A stretch of DNA of 64,000 nt from Rossellomorea sp. y25 (lineage in GTDB: Bacteria; Bacillota; Bacilli; Bacillales; Bacillaceae_B). The DNA is taken from the NCBI RefSeq assembly GCF_038049935.1, contig NZ_CP145886.1:3705001-3769000 (forward strand), given 5' to 3'. Positions 8,021 to 17,445 of this stretch are shown here, piece by piece. Every line of letters starts with the position of its first letter. Position 1 is the stretch's first letter. The position numbers and the translations under genes are program-made. The notes under the pieces are model-generated. The model did no database searches. It was given only the letters and a program-made list of their open reading frames with translations, and was not told where the DNA came from.

Positions 8021-10000
8021 TTATTCGTGATTTTCTTCATTTGAAGCTTCAGGATCTTCTGAGCTTTTTGGATTAGGATTATTATACTGATAATCTGAAC
8101 GATCTATCGGTTTGTATCCTTGAGGTTTATAGAAGCGAAGTAAATCTTCATAAACCACTTTATCGGAAAGCTCTAAACGTTTGTTCGCTTCCTTACTTGC
8201 TTCTTCACATGCCTTATTTCCTTCTTCTACAGGTTGACCTGTTTCGTTATCGTAGCAGACTCCTTTAATTTCAGAGTACTTATCTGTAATGACATCTCCA
8301 TTACGGAAAGGTACGATTTGCTTGCGCTCTTCAGAAAGCAGGTCCTGACCAAAGCTTAGATAATCTTTTGTCTCTACTCCCAGAAGGTGCATAATCGTAG
8401 GGCGAAGATCAATCTGTCCACCGTACGTATGGTTAACTCCACCTTCTGCACCAGAGTTAAGAATCAACAATGGTACTCGTTGCAGCTGAGCACTTTCATA
8501 GTTATCCACTTCTTTACCTAATACCTCGGACATCGCCTTATTATGGTTATCAGAAATTCCATAGTGATCACCATAAAGAACGATCATCGTATCTTCATAT
8601 AAACCTTTTTCTTTCAAATCATTCACAAAGTCTTCCAGTACTTGATCCATGTAGTGAGACGTTTGGAAATATCGATCTACTACACCGTTACCTGTTTCAC
8701 CCTGAGGGAAATTAGCATCTTCCTCATGGCGGTCAAACGGGAAGTGATTGGATAATGTAATGAATTTTGTGTAGAACGGTTGTTTTAAACTTTCCAGCAT
8801 CGGAATTGATTCTTCAAAGAACGGCTTATCCTTTAAACCATATGGAAGCTGTTCTTCTGGATTACTCATATCGTAATACGTTGCATCGAAGAACTCGTCA
8901 TAGCCCATAGAACGATACATCTCAGAACGGTTCCAGAATGTTTTATAGTTACCGTGGAATACCGCTGAAGTATATCCTTCTCCCTTTAGAATCGAAGGAG
9001 CTGATTGATACGTGTTGTTAGCATGTGTCATGAATACAGCACCTTGAGGAAGTGGGAATAGTGAGTTTTCAATAATAAACTCAGAATCGGATGTTTTCCC
9101 CTGACCTGTTTGATGGAAGAAGTTATCGAAGTACATCGCTTCTTCACTGTCCACCAAAGAGTTCAAGAATGGTGTAACTTCCTCTCCATTTAGCTCTCTG
9201 CCAATCATAAATGTCTGCAGTGATTCCATGGAGATGTAGATAACGTTTTTCCCTTTTGCTTTACCAAAGTATTCAGGATTTGGTTCTACTTTATTTGCTT
9301 TTACGTAATTTTCAACTTCTGAAACTTCATTACTGTCGGCCAAAGCTCGTTTAGCAGACGTTTTGGAGTTTTGAACAATATCATAAATCGTAAAGTTGTG
9401 AGTTCCAAGATACTTCACTAGATAGTTACGGTCAAAACTGCGAGTCAATAATTCAGGACGATCAATGTTCGCTAAGCCTAAATTCAATAAGAACACAAGG
9501 ACTGCAGATGTCATGACCGCGAACACTGAACGGAAACGCAATTTCTCCTGTGGCTTCACTTTCTTAAGAACCATCAATCCAATGATAATGAATAGATCCA
9601 GGAAATACAGAATATCTAATGGACTGATTAATTCAAGTGCACTGCCACCAAGACCGTTATTCGTTTTTGCCTGTAAAATAACAGGCACTGTAATAAAGTC
9701 ATTAAAGAATCGGTAGTACACGACGTTCGCGTATAGAACGAAGGACATTAACAAATTAATAACGATAAACGCAATATATCTCCCTTTGCCCTTCCAGAAT
9801 AATGCGAAGGCAAAGAATAATAGGGCAGAACTTAATGGGTTAAAAAATAAAAGAAAATGCTGAAGCGCATTTTGTATTCCCAGGTTAAATTCAGCTAAAT
9901 ATACGGCATAAGTCTTAATCCAAAATAGTATAACGACTGTAAAGAAGAACGATAACTTCCCAGTACGCATATCATCAAACTGTCTTTTTAAGAAGTTCAT
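8021..10000 (-). CDS. ltaS: lipoteichoic acid synthase (polyglycerol phosphate polymerase)
   Basis: A 659-residue membrane enzyme that transfers glycerol phosphate from phosphatidylglycerol to grow the lipoteichoic acid chain outside the cell. About five transmembrane helices occupy residues 13-180, then an extracellular sulfatase-like domain (from about 250) with Mn ligand Glu259 (SMES), catalytic Thr303 in GQGKTSDSEF, and the YGDHYG metal-binding motif. A possible signal peptidase site, ALA-D, lies at 219-222, as in processed LtaS proteins. Bacillus has several paralogues (LtaS, YfnI, YqgS, YvgJ), so the exact orthologue is not certain. The RBS AAAGGTGATG precedes the ATG. Monocistronic. 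Confidence 0.93.
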   Translation of the reverse strand: MNFLKRQFDDMRTGKLSFFFTVVILFWIKTYAVYLAEFNLGIQNALQHFLLFFNPLSSALLFFAFALFWKGKGRYIAFIVINLLMSFVLYANVVYYRFFNDFITVPVILQAKTNNGLGGSALELISPLDILYFLDLFIIIGLMVLKKVKPQEKLRFRSVFAVMTSAVLVFLLNLGLANIDRPELLTRSFDRNYLVKYLGTHNFTIYDIVQNSKTSAKRALADSNEVSEVENYVKANKVEPNPEYFGKAKGKNVIYISMESLQTFMIGRELNGEEVTPFLNSLVDSEEAMYFDNFFHQTGQGKTSDSEFIIENSLFPLPQGAVFMTHANNTYQSAPSILKGEGYTSAVFHGNYKTFWNRSEMYRSMGYDEFFDATYYDMSNPEEQLPYGLKDKPFFEESIPMLESLKQPFYTKFITLSNHFPFDRHEEDANFPQGETGNGVVDRYFQTSHYMDQVLEDFVNDLKEKGLYEDTMIVLYGDHYGISDNHNKAMSEVLGKEVDNYESAQLQRVPLLILNSGAEGGVNHTYGGQIDLRPTIMHLLGVETKDYLSFGQDLLSEERKQIVPFRNGDVITDKYSEIKGVCYDNETGQPVEEGNKACEEASKEANKRLELSDKVVYEDLLRFYKPQGYKPIDRSDYQYNNPNPKSSEDPEASNEENHE

Positions 10001-10412
10001 GCTTCATCACCTTTTTTATTAGTATTTATTTAGAACATGTATGACTGAAAGTTTATTAAGAATTTGTTTAGCAAATGTAAATTCATTTGAATCAACAACG
10101 AGTATTATAACAAAAAATAATTTCATGTGTATAACAATTTGTTGTGAATCGTAACAAAAATATTTCATGAAAATTCGACATTCCGTAACAAACAAGGCAG
10201 GAAAGCTTGAGCTGTCAAGGCTTTGTCCATTTTGAACAATTCGTGAACGCCCCATACTTTCCCAATCCTGTGGATATATATACTAAAAATGTTAATAGTG
10301 ATTTAAGATTGTTTGCTCAGTGTAAACTTATTCCCCGGAATCCATTTAATCAAACACAAAAAACGATGAAATTTTTACCATATCAATCATCTTGCTTCCT
10401 ATACTATTATGC
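10001..10412. other. gene-free AT-rich stretch, ltaS upstream region
   Basis: No credible gene was seen. The reverse strand has a clear -10 TATAAT at 10104-10109 about 105 bp upstream of ltaS, without a good -35, followed by a long AT-rich leader. The left-hand part serves the ltaS promoter and leader. The right-hand part is the 3' flank of the permease genes; no obvious terminator with a T-run was found there. Confidence 0.5.
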
Positions 10413-11429
10413 TCAAATCTTTTTCATTTTTACCCTTTGAAACTCAGCCTGTCCCGGTTGATCAGGTTTCTTAGTTAATGGACGATAGGCTGATTTAAAT
10501 TTCTTCCTATAGTAGGATTGCCCGCTATTGGATTGGACATATCCTTCGATCATCAACGAGACCGATAACATTGTTGCCGAAAAGAAAAGAATCGGTGTCA
10601 GTGGAACCCACGGTGCTCCCTGAAGGTACCTGAAGGAGTCCCCGATCATTCCCGACCATTCATAGGTGATGGATCTTGGAGGGTCATTGATCAATTGATA
10701 GTCTACATCGGTTCCACCAAGGAACAGGGTTAATAATCCTAAATGAATAAAAATGATAAGAGCTTGCATGAATTGCTGACCCAGCAAAATGACAAGCTTC
10801 TCTTTCATCCCGGGCAGAATGTGTTTAAAGATGATTCGCCACTTTCCTGCACCCAGAGTTTTCGCGCTCATGATAAAGTCATGTTTATAAAGCAAAGAGA
10901 CTTCATTGCCAATCAGAGCTGACAATATGGGCACAATAAGTAAGGTCAAGATCAGTATCTCAAGGATGAAACGTTCCACAATCGAATTAGGAAAACCTTC
11001 AAACGGTTCCCAAAGGATCGGTTCCAACAAAAAATACGCGAGGATCGTCAAGGGGATGTAATGGAAAGAATCAATCCAGCCATTAACGTACTTCTTATAC
11101 TTCACAAGAAACGTCCCAAGGACCAACCCGAGTGGGATCGCTAAAAACACACGTAAGAAGGCGATCACTAATGCCGTTAGAATTGTATACTTGGCACCAA
11201 TAATGATTTTTCCGAGCATGTCAAGCCCCAGGGGGTCCGTTCCAAATGGGAAAGACCATTTTGGTGAAATTGGAGAAGATTCCACTACAACACCCTCAAC
11301 AGAAATAAAATACAATCTCCGCACTTCATTCCCCCACATAATTGAATAGACAAAACTGGAGGTAAGCATGAATGCGATAAATGTAAATCCAATAAGAAAG
11401 AGCGGGTTCTTCCAAACATTTTTCTTCAT
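10413..11429 (-). CDS. ABC transporter permease, OppC/DppC type
   Basis: A 338-residue integral membrane protein with an N-terminal helix, a periplasm-side loop and a BPD_transp_1 domain. The EAA loop that contacts the ATPase is recognisable as MSAKTLGAGKWRIIFKHILP. The start MKKNVWKNPLF at 11429 is chosen because GGGGGAGG lies 9 nt upstream; a longer frame upstream would run into the preceding gene. It starts one base after the stop of the OppB-like gene, so the two form a heterodimeric permease. No ATPase or substrate-binding protein gene lies nearby, which is unusual. Substrate unknown. Confidence 0.85.
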   Translation of the reverse strand: MKKNVWKNPLFLIGFTFIAFMLTSSFVYSIMWGNEVRRLYFISVEGVVVESSPISPKWSFPFGTDPLGLDMLGKIIIGAKYTILTALVIAFLRVFLAIPLGLVLGTFLVKYKKYVNGWIDSFHYIPLTILAYFLLEPILWEPFEGFPNSIVERFILEILILTLLIVPILSALIGNEVSLLYKHDFIMSAKTLGAGKWRIIFKHILPGMKEKLVILLGQQFMQALIIFIHLGLLTLFLGGTDVDYQLINDPPRSITYEWSGMIGDSFRYLQGAPWVPLTPILFFSATMLSVSLMIEGYVQSNSGQSYYRKKFKSAYRPLTKKPDQPGQAEFQRVKMKKI

Positions 11430-11430
11430 A

Positions 11431-12306
11431 TTATATTTCCTCCCCCTTATTGGCTTTTTTAGAAAGGACCATTTCTCCCAACGTGTAAAAGACAAACAGA
11501 GGAATGAATATAGAAAGAATGGCGATTGTAAACATTTTCGGCTGCAGAGTCGACATTAAGAAACGAGTTATCCCCGTTATATTAAATAGGAGCTCCAGCA
11601 CAAATAAATTGGAGAGCATAAACCAGACGGTCTTCTTTGATTGAAAGAACACGGAAACGACAGCGTTTCTTAAAATCTGAAACGTCAATATCACCAGTTT
11701 CCCCAGTCCAATGGATCGAGCCAGGGTCACATAGTCTTTGCTTTCTTCACTTTCAAATGAAAGAATCGAAATCCTGAACAGCTGAACTGTAGGTAAAATC
11801 GCCAATACGAGCACAGGTAATAGAAATGCGCGTTCAGTGGCGACTGATGCAATTTCAAAAAACAGGATGCCCGTTTGCTTATACAGGGAGAGTACAAATA
11901 ACTGCGAAAGCAAAATAACCAGAACATCCGGCATCGATTCGATCAAATAAAGGGTGAACTTGATTCGGTCTCTGTTTCTTTGAGAAAACAACATGGTGAG
12001 GATCGTGAGGAGAATACTTAAGAAGCATGCCAGAAGAAAAGCAGAAAACAAAACGAGTAACGAATAGGAAATCGGGTCCCATATATAAGGAAATAAATCG
12101 CGTTCCAGCTGCCCTCCGATAATGATATAGGTTAAATCCCCCGGATGAAACAAGGCATAAATGATATCTTTAACAGATTGCACATATGCCTGCAACCTCA
12201 ATTCACGATGACCTATTCCTGAAAGGAGCACGGGCAGTCCGCCTATTAAAATAATGCCTATGATTGATAAGAAGAATTTGAGTAAAATACCACCGATTAC
12301 TCTCAA
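11431..12306 (-). CDS. ABC transporter permease, OppB/DppB type
   Basis: A 291-residue membrane protein with an N-terminal helix (residues 8-28), an external segment and a five-to-six helix BPD_transp_1 domain. The EAA-like loop reads ESKDYVTLARSIGLGKLVIL. It is somewhat divergent from standard OppB. First gene of a two-permease operon, upstream of the OppC-like partner. Because neither an ATP-binding subunit nor a lipoprotein receptor is encoded in the operon, it must borrow subunits or act otherwise. Substrate unknown; peptide or nickel families are possible. Confidence 0.82.
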   Translation of the reverse strand: MRVIGGILLKFFLSIIGIILIGGLPVLLSGIGHRELRLQAYVQSVKDIIYALFHPGDLTYIIIGGQLERDLFPYIWDPISYSLLVLFSAFLLACFLSILLTILTMLFSQRNRDRIKFTLYLIESMPDVLVILLSQLFVLSLYKQTGILFFEIASVATERAFLLPVLVLAILPTVQLFRISILSFESEESKDYVTLARSIGLGKLVILTFQILRNAVVSVFFQSKKTVWFMLSNLFVLELLFNITGITRFLMSTLQPKMFTIAILSIFIPLFVFYTLGEMVLSKKANKGEEI

Positions 12307-12408
12307 TGGATTGTCCCCCTGTAGGAATGATTAGTTTTAATAGTATCATAGGACGGTGCATATTATACATTATTTTCCTGTTTTTTCACAATTCCCTATA
12401 CTCCTTAA

Positions 12409-12447
12409 AAAAAATGACCGAAATCCCCTAAAAGGACTTCGGTCGTT
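12409..12447 (-). terminator. terminator of the HAD phosphatase gene
   Basis: The stem GACCGAAGTCC / GGATTTCGGTC (one mismatch) on the reverse strand is followed by a run of eight T. Confidence 0.88.
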
Positions 12448-12453
12448 TCTTCT

Positions 12454-13275
12454 TTACACTCTCGAAAGTTTATTCAACACAAATTTTTCAACGACTTCCG
12501 CTACTCCGTCCTCCATATTAGAGGCCGCAACGTAGTCCGCTTTTGCTTTTATATCCTGAGGAGCGTTGCCCATGGCGACACCCAGCCCTGCAAATTCGAT
12601 CATGGCAAGATCGTTGTAGCTGTCCCCTATGGCAATGACCTCTTCCGCTTTAATGCCCATCGGCTTGATCAGATAGTCGAGGCTTGCTCCTTTTGTCACT
12701 CCAAGCTGTGTAAACTCCAAGAAGAATGGTTTGGAGCGCATCACACTCAGTTCACCTTCCAGTTCGGTTTGAAGTTTTTTCTCGACTTCCACCAATCGAT
12801 CGGCTTCTTTTAACATGAGTGCCTTCACAACAGGCTCCTTAATTGCTTCTTTAAAGTTCGGAACCACCTTTACAGGCAGCCCTGTCAATTCACTTTCAAT
12901 AGAAGCATATTCACTTGTTTCTTCTACGACAATCGCATCATCAGCATAAGTCAGAATCCCTACATCTTCCCGTTTACTCAAATCATATAAGCGATGAGCG
13001 GTTTCGGCTGATAGAGTTCGACTGTATTTCTCTTCGTTTGTCTTGCAATCTATTATTTTCGATCCATTGAAAGAAAGAATATAGCTTCCGTATCGGTCCA
13101 GCTTCAGTTCTTTTGCAACCCACTTCATCCCAAACGTGGGGCGGCCGGATGCCAGGACAACTTTCACTCCAGCTTCCTGCGCTTGAAGTAAAGCATCTTT
13201 TGTACGACCCGAAATCGTTTGGTCATCTCGTAATAATGTATCATCTAAGTCCAGTACAATCATTTTATAAGTCAT
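12454..13275 (-). CDS. Cof-type HAD-IIB family phosphatase
   Basis: A 273-residue cytoplasmic HAD hydrolase. Motif I is DLDDTLL (residues 9-15, nucleophile Asp9), motif II is the ASGRP region near 41-45, motif III lies in the Lys-containing region before GDSYNDLAMIE, and motif IV is GDSYNDLAM near 218-226. A C2B cap domain lies between. Such YidA/YwpJ-like proteins dephosphorylate sugar phosphates or flavin precursors with broad specificity. It sits next to sucrose genes but has its own terminator, so the link is only positional. Confidence 0.88.
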   Translation of the reverse strand: MTYKMIVLDLDDTLLRDDQTISGRTKDALLQAQEAGVKVVLASGRPTFGMKWVAKELKLDRYGSYILSFNGSKIIDCKTNEEKYSRTLSAETAHRLYDLSKREDVGILTYADDAIVVEETSEYASIESELTGLPVKVVPNFKEAIKEPVVKALMLKEADRLVEVEKKLQTELEGELSVMRSKPFFLEFTQLGVTKGASLDYLIKPMGIKAEEVIAIGDSYNDLAMIEFAGLGVAMGNAPQDIKAKADYVAASNMEDGVAEVVEKFVLNKLSRV

Positions 13276-13341
13276 AATGAAAAATCCTTTCAGGAAATCT
13301 GATTTATATTATCTTACTATAACATCTATCTTTTAGTATGA

Positions 13342-13376
13342 AAAAGAAAATAGACCACCGAATCGGCAGTCTATTT
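13342..13376 (-). terminator. terminator of the sucrose operon
   Basis: The reverse strand forms AAATAGACTGCCG / CGGTGGTCTATTT (one bulged pair) followed by TCTTTTTC. The sacA stop codon lies inside the 5' arm. Confidence 0.8.
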
Positions 13377-14828
13377 CAAGTTTACATGGTCCAGATCCCA
13401 TTTTCTAATGGTAAAACCAGCCTGGTTTGAAGCTCCGAATACTACAGCATCAGTGTTTGGTGATGGATAGAACCGGGCTGTAAACGTTTCTTCTCCTCCA
13501 TTTATAAATACTTCAATGGAAGAAGTGTCGACAAACACTCTTAATGAATTCAATTTCTCCACTTTACATTGCCGCTTCTCTACCACTCCATTTACATAGC
13601 TTTTGCGCTCAAGAGTCACCATCTGTTCCCCGATAGAATAAACGAGTCTGCCTCCATCTCCAATGGAAAGATCAAACCACCCTTCAGATAAGGACAAATC
13701 CTCGATCTCCAATTCAAACGCTTTTCCGTTTACGCCACTGAGTTCGCGGCATTCTTTATCCAATTCAACCTCGTGTTCTATAGCTTCTCCGGCTCTTAAA
13801 TCCCGCAATTCTACAAGAGGAACCTGTCTCACCTTACCGTTCACAAGCTTCAGCTCACGAGGCAAGGTCATTGTATGAAGCCATTTATGTTCAATGGTGG
13901 GATGATCCTGTTCATTTTGATCTGGTACACTCATCCAGGCAAATAGAATACGGCGGCCCTTGTCATCGATTGTCGTTTGTGGTGCATAGAAGTCGAAGCC
14001 GCGATCCAATTCTTCGAAATCGCCATGTTCAAACCTTCCTGCAGCTGAATCAAAATGTCCGGCAACATAGCCTGCCTGATACACATTTTGATACTTCATT
14101 CCGGAAGCTTCTATTCCCTGCGGCGAGAAAATTAGGATGTCCTGATCTTCTAACCTGAACAAATCGGGACATTCAAACATATAACCGAAGTCAGCAAGTT
14201 TGCCCACGCCTCCACCTGCAAGGACGCTCCGATACTCCCAATCAATTAGATCATGCGATTGCAACAAAGCGACTGCTCCTTTTAACTCTGTCGTCTGTGC
14301 ACCTACAACCATAAAAAATGCTCCATCCTGTTCCCACACTTTTGGATCGCGGAAATGGGCGGTAAATCCTTCCGGCAAGTGAACGACGGGACCTTTTTTG
14401 TCAAAATGAATACTGTCTTCCGAGAGTGCTAAGCACTGATAGGATTCCCGATTCCCTTCCTTGTCCTTCACGTTCCCTGTATAGTACGCATAGATTTTCC
14501 CGTCATGCTCGATGGCACTTCCGGAATAACAACCATTTTTCTCATACCATTCTGCAGGCGTGAGGGCGATGTCTTCATGCGTCCAGTTCACTAAGTCCCT
14601 TGACGAGTAATGCCCCCAGAACTTCGCACCATGTCCTGTTTTAAAGGGCATCCACTGGTAATATAAGTGATAGACCCCTTTGAATTGGATAAATCCATTC
14701 GGGTCATTCAATAGTCCCACAGGTGGCATGAGGTGATAATGAAGGCGGTAGGGATCCTGCTCTACAATACCCTTATGCTTTTCCATTTCTTCATATACTT
14801 CTTGTCGAAGCTGTTCATCTTTGGTCAT
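13371..14828 (-). CDS. sacA: sucrose-6-phosphate hydrolase (GH32)
   Basis: A 485-residue GH32 enzyme that splits sucrose 6-phosphate into glucose 6-phosphate and fructose. The nucleophile is Asp42 in LLNDPNG, the transition-state stabiliser is in FRDPKVW (160-162), and the acid/base is Glu219 in FECPDLF. A five-bladed propeller is followed by a beta-sandwich domain from about residue 340. There is no signal peptide, which fits an intracellular phosphosugar hydrolase and not a secreted levanase. The start overlaps the fructokinase stop by 4 bp (ATGA). Last gene of the sacP-scrK-sacA unit. Confidence 0.96.
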   Translation of the reverse strand: MTKDEQLRQEVYEEMEKHKGIVEQDPYRLHYHLMPPVGLLNDPNGFIQFKGVYHLYYQWMPFKTGHGAKFWGHYSSRDLVNWTHEDIALTPAEWYEKNGCYSGSAIEHDGKIYAYYTGNVKDKEGNRESYQCLALSEDSIHFDKKGPVVHLPEGFTAHFRDPKVWEQDGAFFMVVGAQTTELKGAVALLQSHDLIDWEYRSVLAGGGVGKLADFGYMFECPDLFRLEDQDILIFSPQGIEASGMKYQNVYQAGYVAGHFDSAAGRFEHGDFEELDRGFDFYAPQTTIDDKGRRILFAWMSVPDQNEQDHPTIEHKWLHTMTLPRELKLVNGKVRQVPLVELRDLRAGEAIEHEVELDKECRELSGVNGKAFELEIEDLSLSEGWFDLSIGDGGRLVYSIGEQMVTLERKSYVNGVVEKRQCKVEKLNSLRVFVDTSSIEVFINGGEETFTARFYPSPNTDAVVFGASNQAGFTIRKWDLDHVNLK

Positions 14829-15784
14829 CGTATCTCACCTTTCCTTAGATGATGGTTTACTTCTTCTAAAGTAGGTAGAGCCGTCATCGCCCCTTTTGTT
14901 GAGGCAGCAAGTGCACCGGATATGGCTGCAAACCGGGCCATGCGGGCTGCTTCTTCTATTGATAAGGATTCAATATTCCCTTTGTATTCATGTAGAGAAT
15001 AGAGAATCCCGGATACAAACGCATCCCCGGCCCCGGTTGTATCCACTGCTTTCACCTTCATGGCAGGTACGTACTGTCGAGCATCTCCTACATACACAAT
15101 GCTTCCTTCTGCCCCCATCGTGATAATCAAGAAAGGAATATTGTATGATTTTAGTTTCGCTACCCCTGCTTCAATCTCTCTTTCACCAGTAATAAATTCG
15201 AGTTCTTCCTCAGAAATTTTCAAAACATCCGCTTCAGATAACATGCTCTTAATCGTTTCTCGGGCATTTTCCTCAGAATCCCATAATCCTAATCGTAAAT
15301 TGGGATCATACGAAACCAGTAAACCATTCTCTTTCGCCACTTTCACAGCATGTTGCGTCGCTTCTTTCGCCGGAGAGCTGATCATGGAGATGGAACCAAA
15401 GTGAAGGATTTTATGGGAAACGAAATCCTCTTCGTCTATATCATTTACTTGGAGGAATCGGTCGGCACTCGGATCAATGTAAAAGTCAAAGCTGCGCTCT
15501 CCGTCTTCTCCATTGGTTACAAATACCACTCCCGAACGGACATCAGGAGTTAAAAGCATTTGATTGGTCCGAACACCATATTCCTGAAGAGTCTCTTGCA
15601 GGAACCTCCCTAATACATCAGCTCCCACTTTCCCTAAAAAGGTAGATCTCGCGCCTAATCTAGCAAGTCCAACAGCCACATTGGCGGGAGCTCCTCCGGG
15701 ACTTTTTTGATAGGTAGTATTTTGTTCATCTAAAGGGATGAAGTCTATCAGTGCTTCTCCCAGTGAGATAATTCCCTGTTTCAT
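14825..15784 (-). CDS. scrK: fructokinase (PfkB family)
   Basis: A 319-residue ribokinase-family kinase. The N-terminal signature SPGGAPANVAVGLARLG lies at residues 28-44, and the C-terminal motif DTTGAGDAFVSGILYSL near 248-264 provides the catalytic Asp. It phosphorylates the fructose released by the neighbouring sucrose-6-phosphate hydrolase to fructose 6-phosphate. B. subtilis sacPA lacks a kinase between the genes, but many other Firmicutes sucrose operons carry one. RBS GGAGGAAC precedes the ATG. Upstream of it, a 30-bp palindrome separates it from sacP. Confidence 0.92.
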   Translation of the reverse strand: MKQGIISLGEALIDFIPLDEQNTTYQKSPGGAPANVAVGLARLGARSTFLGKVGADVLGRFLQETLQEYGVRTNQMLLTPDVRSGVVFVTNGEDGERSFDFYIDPSADRFLQVNDIDEEDFVSHKILHFGSISMISSPAKEATQHAVKVAKENGLLVSYDPNLRLGLWDSEENARETIKSMLSEADVLKISEEELEFITGEREIEAGVAKLKSYNIPFLIITMGAEGSIVYVGDARQYVPAMKVKAVDTTGAGDAFVSGILYSLHEYKGNIESLSIEEAARMARFAAISGALAASTKGAMTALPTLEEVNHHLRKGEIR

Positions 15785-15830
15785 ATCGAGTTCCTCCTCG
15801 TTCCATTCGCTTCTACTTTAAATATAGCAA

Positions 15831-15860
15831 ATCCTTACTAGTCAGGTGACTAGTAAGGAT
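15831..15860. other. perfect hairpin between sacP and scrK
   Basis: Fourteen-bp arms (ATCCTTACTAGTCA / TGACTAGTAAGGAT) flank a 2-bp centre, in the 84-bp gap after the sacP stop. No T-run follows on the reverse strand, so it is not a standard terminator. It may be a weak attenuator or an mRNA 3'-end stabiliser that sets sacP expression above scrK-sacA, or a protein binding palindrome. Confidence 0.6.
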
Positions 15861-15868
15861 AAAGATTT

Positions 15869-17242
15869 CTATTTTGCTTCTTCTTTCCAACCCAGTAATA
15901 AGGTTGCTGCAAATGCGCCTGCTACAGCGATGACAAATCCGATACCATAATTAAGTGGGTCTTGAGCGATCGCAAACATCGGAATACCCGTCAGTCCAAT
16001 CCCGTTGGCCATCACTTGAGTGAATACCACGTAAGCTCCTCCAAGTGCTCCACCGATGGCTGCTCCAATAAACGGGCGGCGATACTTTAAGTTAACCCCG
16101 AAGATTGCCGGTTCTGTAATTCCCAGGAAAGCTGAAACGGCTGCAGGTACAGCAATTTCCTTCGTTTTCTTATTTTTCGTTTTAAAGAAGACGGCGAGTG
16201 TTGCCCCACCTTGTGCAACGTTGGCCATTGCCCAAATTGGCAGCAAATAGTTTCCGCCGATGTTTGATAACAGCTCAGCTTCAATGGCATGAAAGCTGTG
16301 ATGAACACCTGTTAATACGATGGTTGAATACAATCCACCGAAGATCAGTCCCGCTATCGGACCGGCTGTATTGTATACAACATCGAGAACCGTTGTGATT
16401 CCGTTACCGAGGACTCTTCCAAGTGGTCCAACGATAAGCAGGGCGGTAAATCCTGTGAAAATGACCGTTAAGAACGGTGTCACCAACAAATCAACGGTAT
16501 TTGGTACAATTTTGCGTAAGCTTTTTTCAATCTTCGCCATTAAGTAAACGGTTAATAGTACAGGAATAACCGTCCCTTGGTACCCAAGCATTTCAACGCC
16601 GAATCCGAAGAAATCAAGAGTGTCCGGCTGGGCATCGGCAAGACCCCATGGATTCAGTAATGCCGGGTGGGTCATGATCCCCCCGATGACAGCACCTAAG
16701 TAACCATTCGCGCCAAATTCTTTCGCTGCACTCATCCCGATCAAGATCGGTAAAATGATGAAGGCAGCAGAAGAGAACATGTCCAGCATCACGAATAGAC
16801 CGCTTTCAGGATCTACCCATTTATACGTTCTCATCAGACCAAGGAGCCCCATTAACATACCAGCCGCTACGATTGCAGGGATGATGGGTACAAATATGTT
16901 TGACAATGTACGTGCAAAACGGGCAAATGGGTTCATCTTCCGTTTGGCTGCATCGCTGTGAGACTCCCCCGTTGGTGACCTATCTTCAACTGATGCTCCA
17001 ACAAGAGGGCCGAAATGTTCAAATACTTTGTTTACATTCCCTGTCCCGAATATGATCTGGAACTGACCGGAGCTTGAGAATGCCCCCTTCACACCATCCA
17101 ATTCCTCGATGGCGCTCTTTTCTATCTGACTTTCGTCGTCAATCACGAGACGCAGACGCGTCGCACAATGAGTAGCGCTTACAACATTATTCTTTCCGCC
17201 CAATAACGGGACAAGCTGTTCTGCCACTTCACGATAGTTCAT
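15869..17242 (-). CDS. sacP: sucrose-specific PTS enzyme IIBC
   Basis: A 457-residue permease that imports sucrose as sucrose 6-phosphate. IIB domain at residues 1-85 with the phospho-cysteine in SATHCATRLRLV, then a IIC domain with about ten helices. There is no IIA domain, so it depends on a glucose-type IIA encoded elsewhere. The start MNYREVAEQLV is used because AGGAGG lies 8 nt upstream; the adjacent upstream ATG at 17245 is an alternative. Expression is controlled by a RAT/terminator switch in the leader, acted on by the SacT homologue encoded just upstream. Confidence 0.95.
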   Translation of the reverse strand: MNYREVAEQLVPLLGGKNNVVSATHCATRLRLVIDDESQIEKSAIEELDGVKGAFSSSGQFQIIFGTGNVNKVFEHFGPLVGASVEDRSPTGESHSDAAKRKMNPFARFARTLSNIFVPIIPAIVAAGMLMGLLGLMRTYKWVDPESGLFVMLDMFSSAAFIILPILIGMSAAKEFGANGYLGAVIGGIMTHPALLNPWGLADAQPDTLDFFGFGVEMLGYQGTVIPVLLTVYLMAKIEKSLRKIVPNTVDLLVTPFLTVIFTGFTALLIVGPLGRVLGNGITTVLDVVYNTAGPIAGLIFGGLYSTIVLTGVHHSFHAIEAELLSNIGGNYLLPIWAMANVAQGGATLAVFFKTKNKKTKEIAVPAAVSAFLGITEPAIFGVNLKYRRPFIGAAIGGALGGAYVVFTQVMANGIGLTGIPMFAIAQDPLNYGIGFVIAVAGAFAATLLLGWKEEAK

Positions 17243-17276
17243 CATGAATCCCTCCTGTTTCTTTGAAAATATCAAT

Positions 17277-17360
17277 AAAAAAAGACCTAGTACCCTTAAG
17301 AGAATAGAGGTAGGTCAAAGAGAGACGCTTACCATTATCGTCTTAAAGATTCTAGGTCTT
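17277..17360 (-). terminator. leader terminator controlled by antitermination
   Basis: In the sacP leader the reverse strand pairs AAGACCTAG (17352-17360) and the following TTTAAGA with TCTTAA and CTAGGTCTT near the sacP RBS, ending in seven T residues at 17277-17283. Its 5' arm overlaps the 3' end of the RAT element, so the two structures exclude each other, as in known sac and bgl leaders. Confidence 0.85.
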
Positions 17361-17383
17361 GCCTGCATGATCAGTAACAATCC
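17353..17383 (-). promoter_or_regulatory. ribonucleic antiterminator (RAT) target of SacT
   Basis: The reverse strand reads GGATTGTTACTG, then ATCATGCAGGCAAGACCTA. This matches the RAT consensus of B. subtilis sacPA/sacB (GGNTTGTTACTG...GCAGGCAAGACCTA). Binding of the dimeric CAT domain of the antiterminator would stabilise it and prevent terminator formation. Confidence 0.9.
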
Positions 17384-17445
17384 TACTGTATGAAATTGAT
17401 GAGTTCATTCTACAATATGAAAACGGTACCGTCAACCATTTACTT

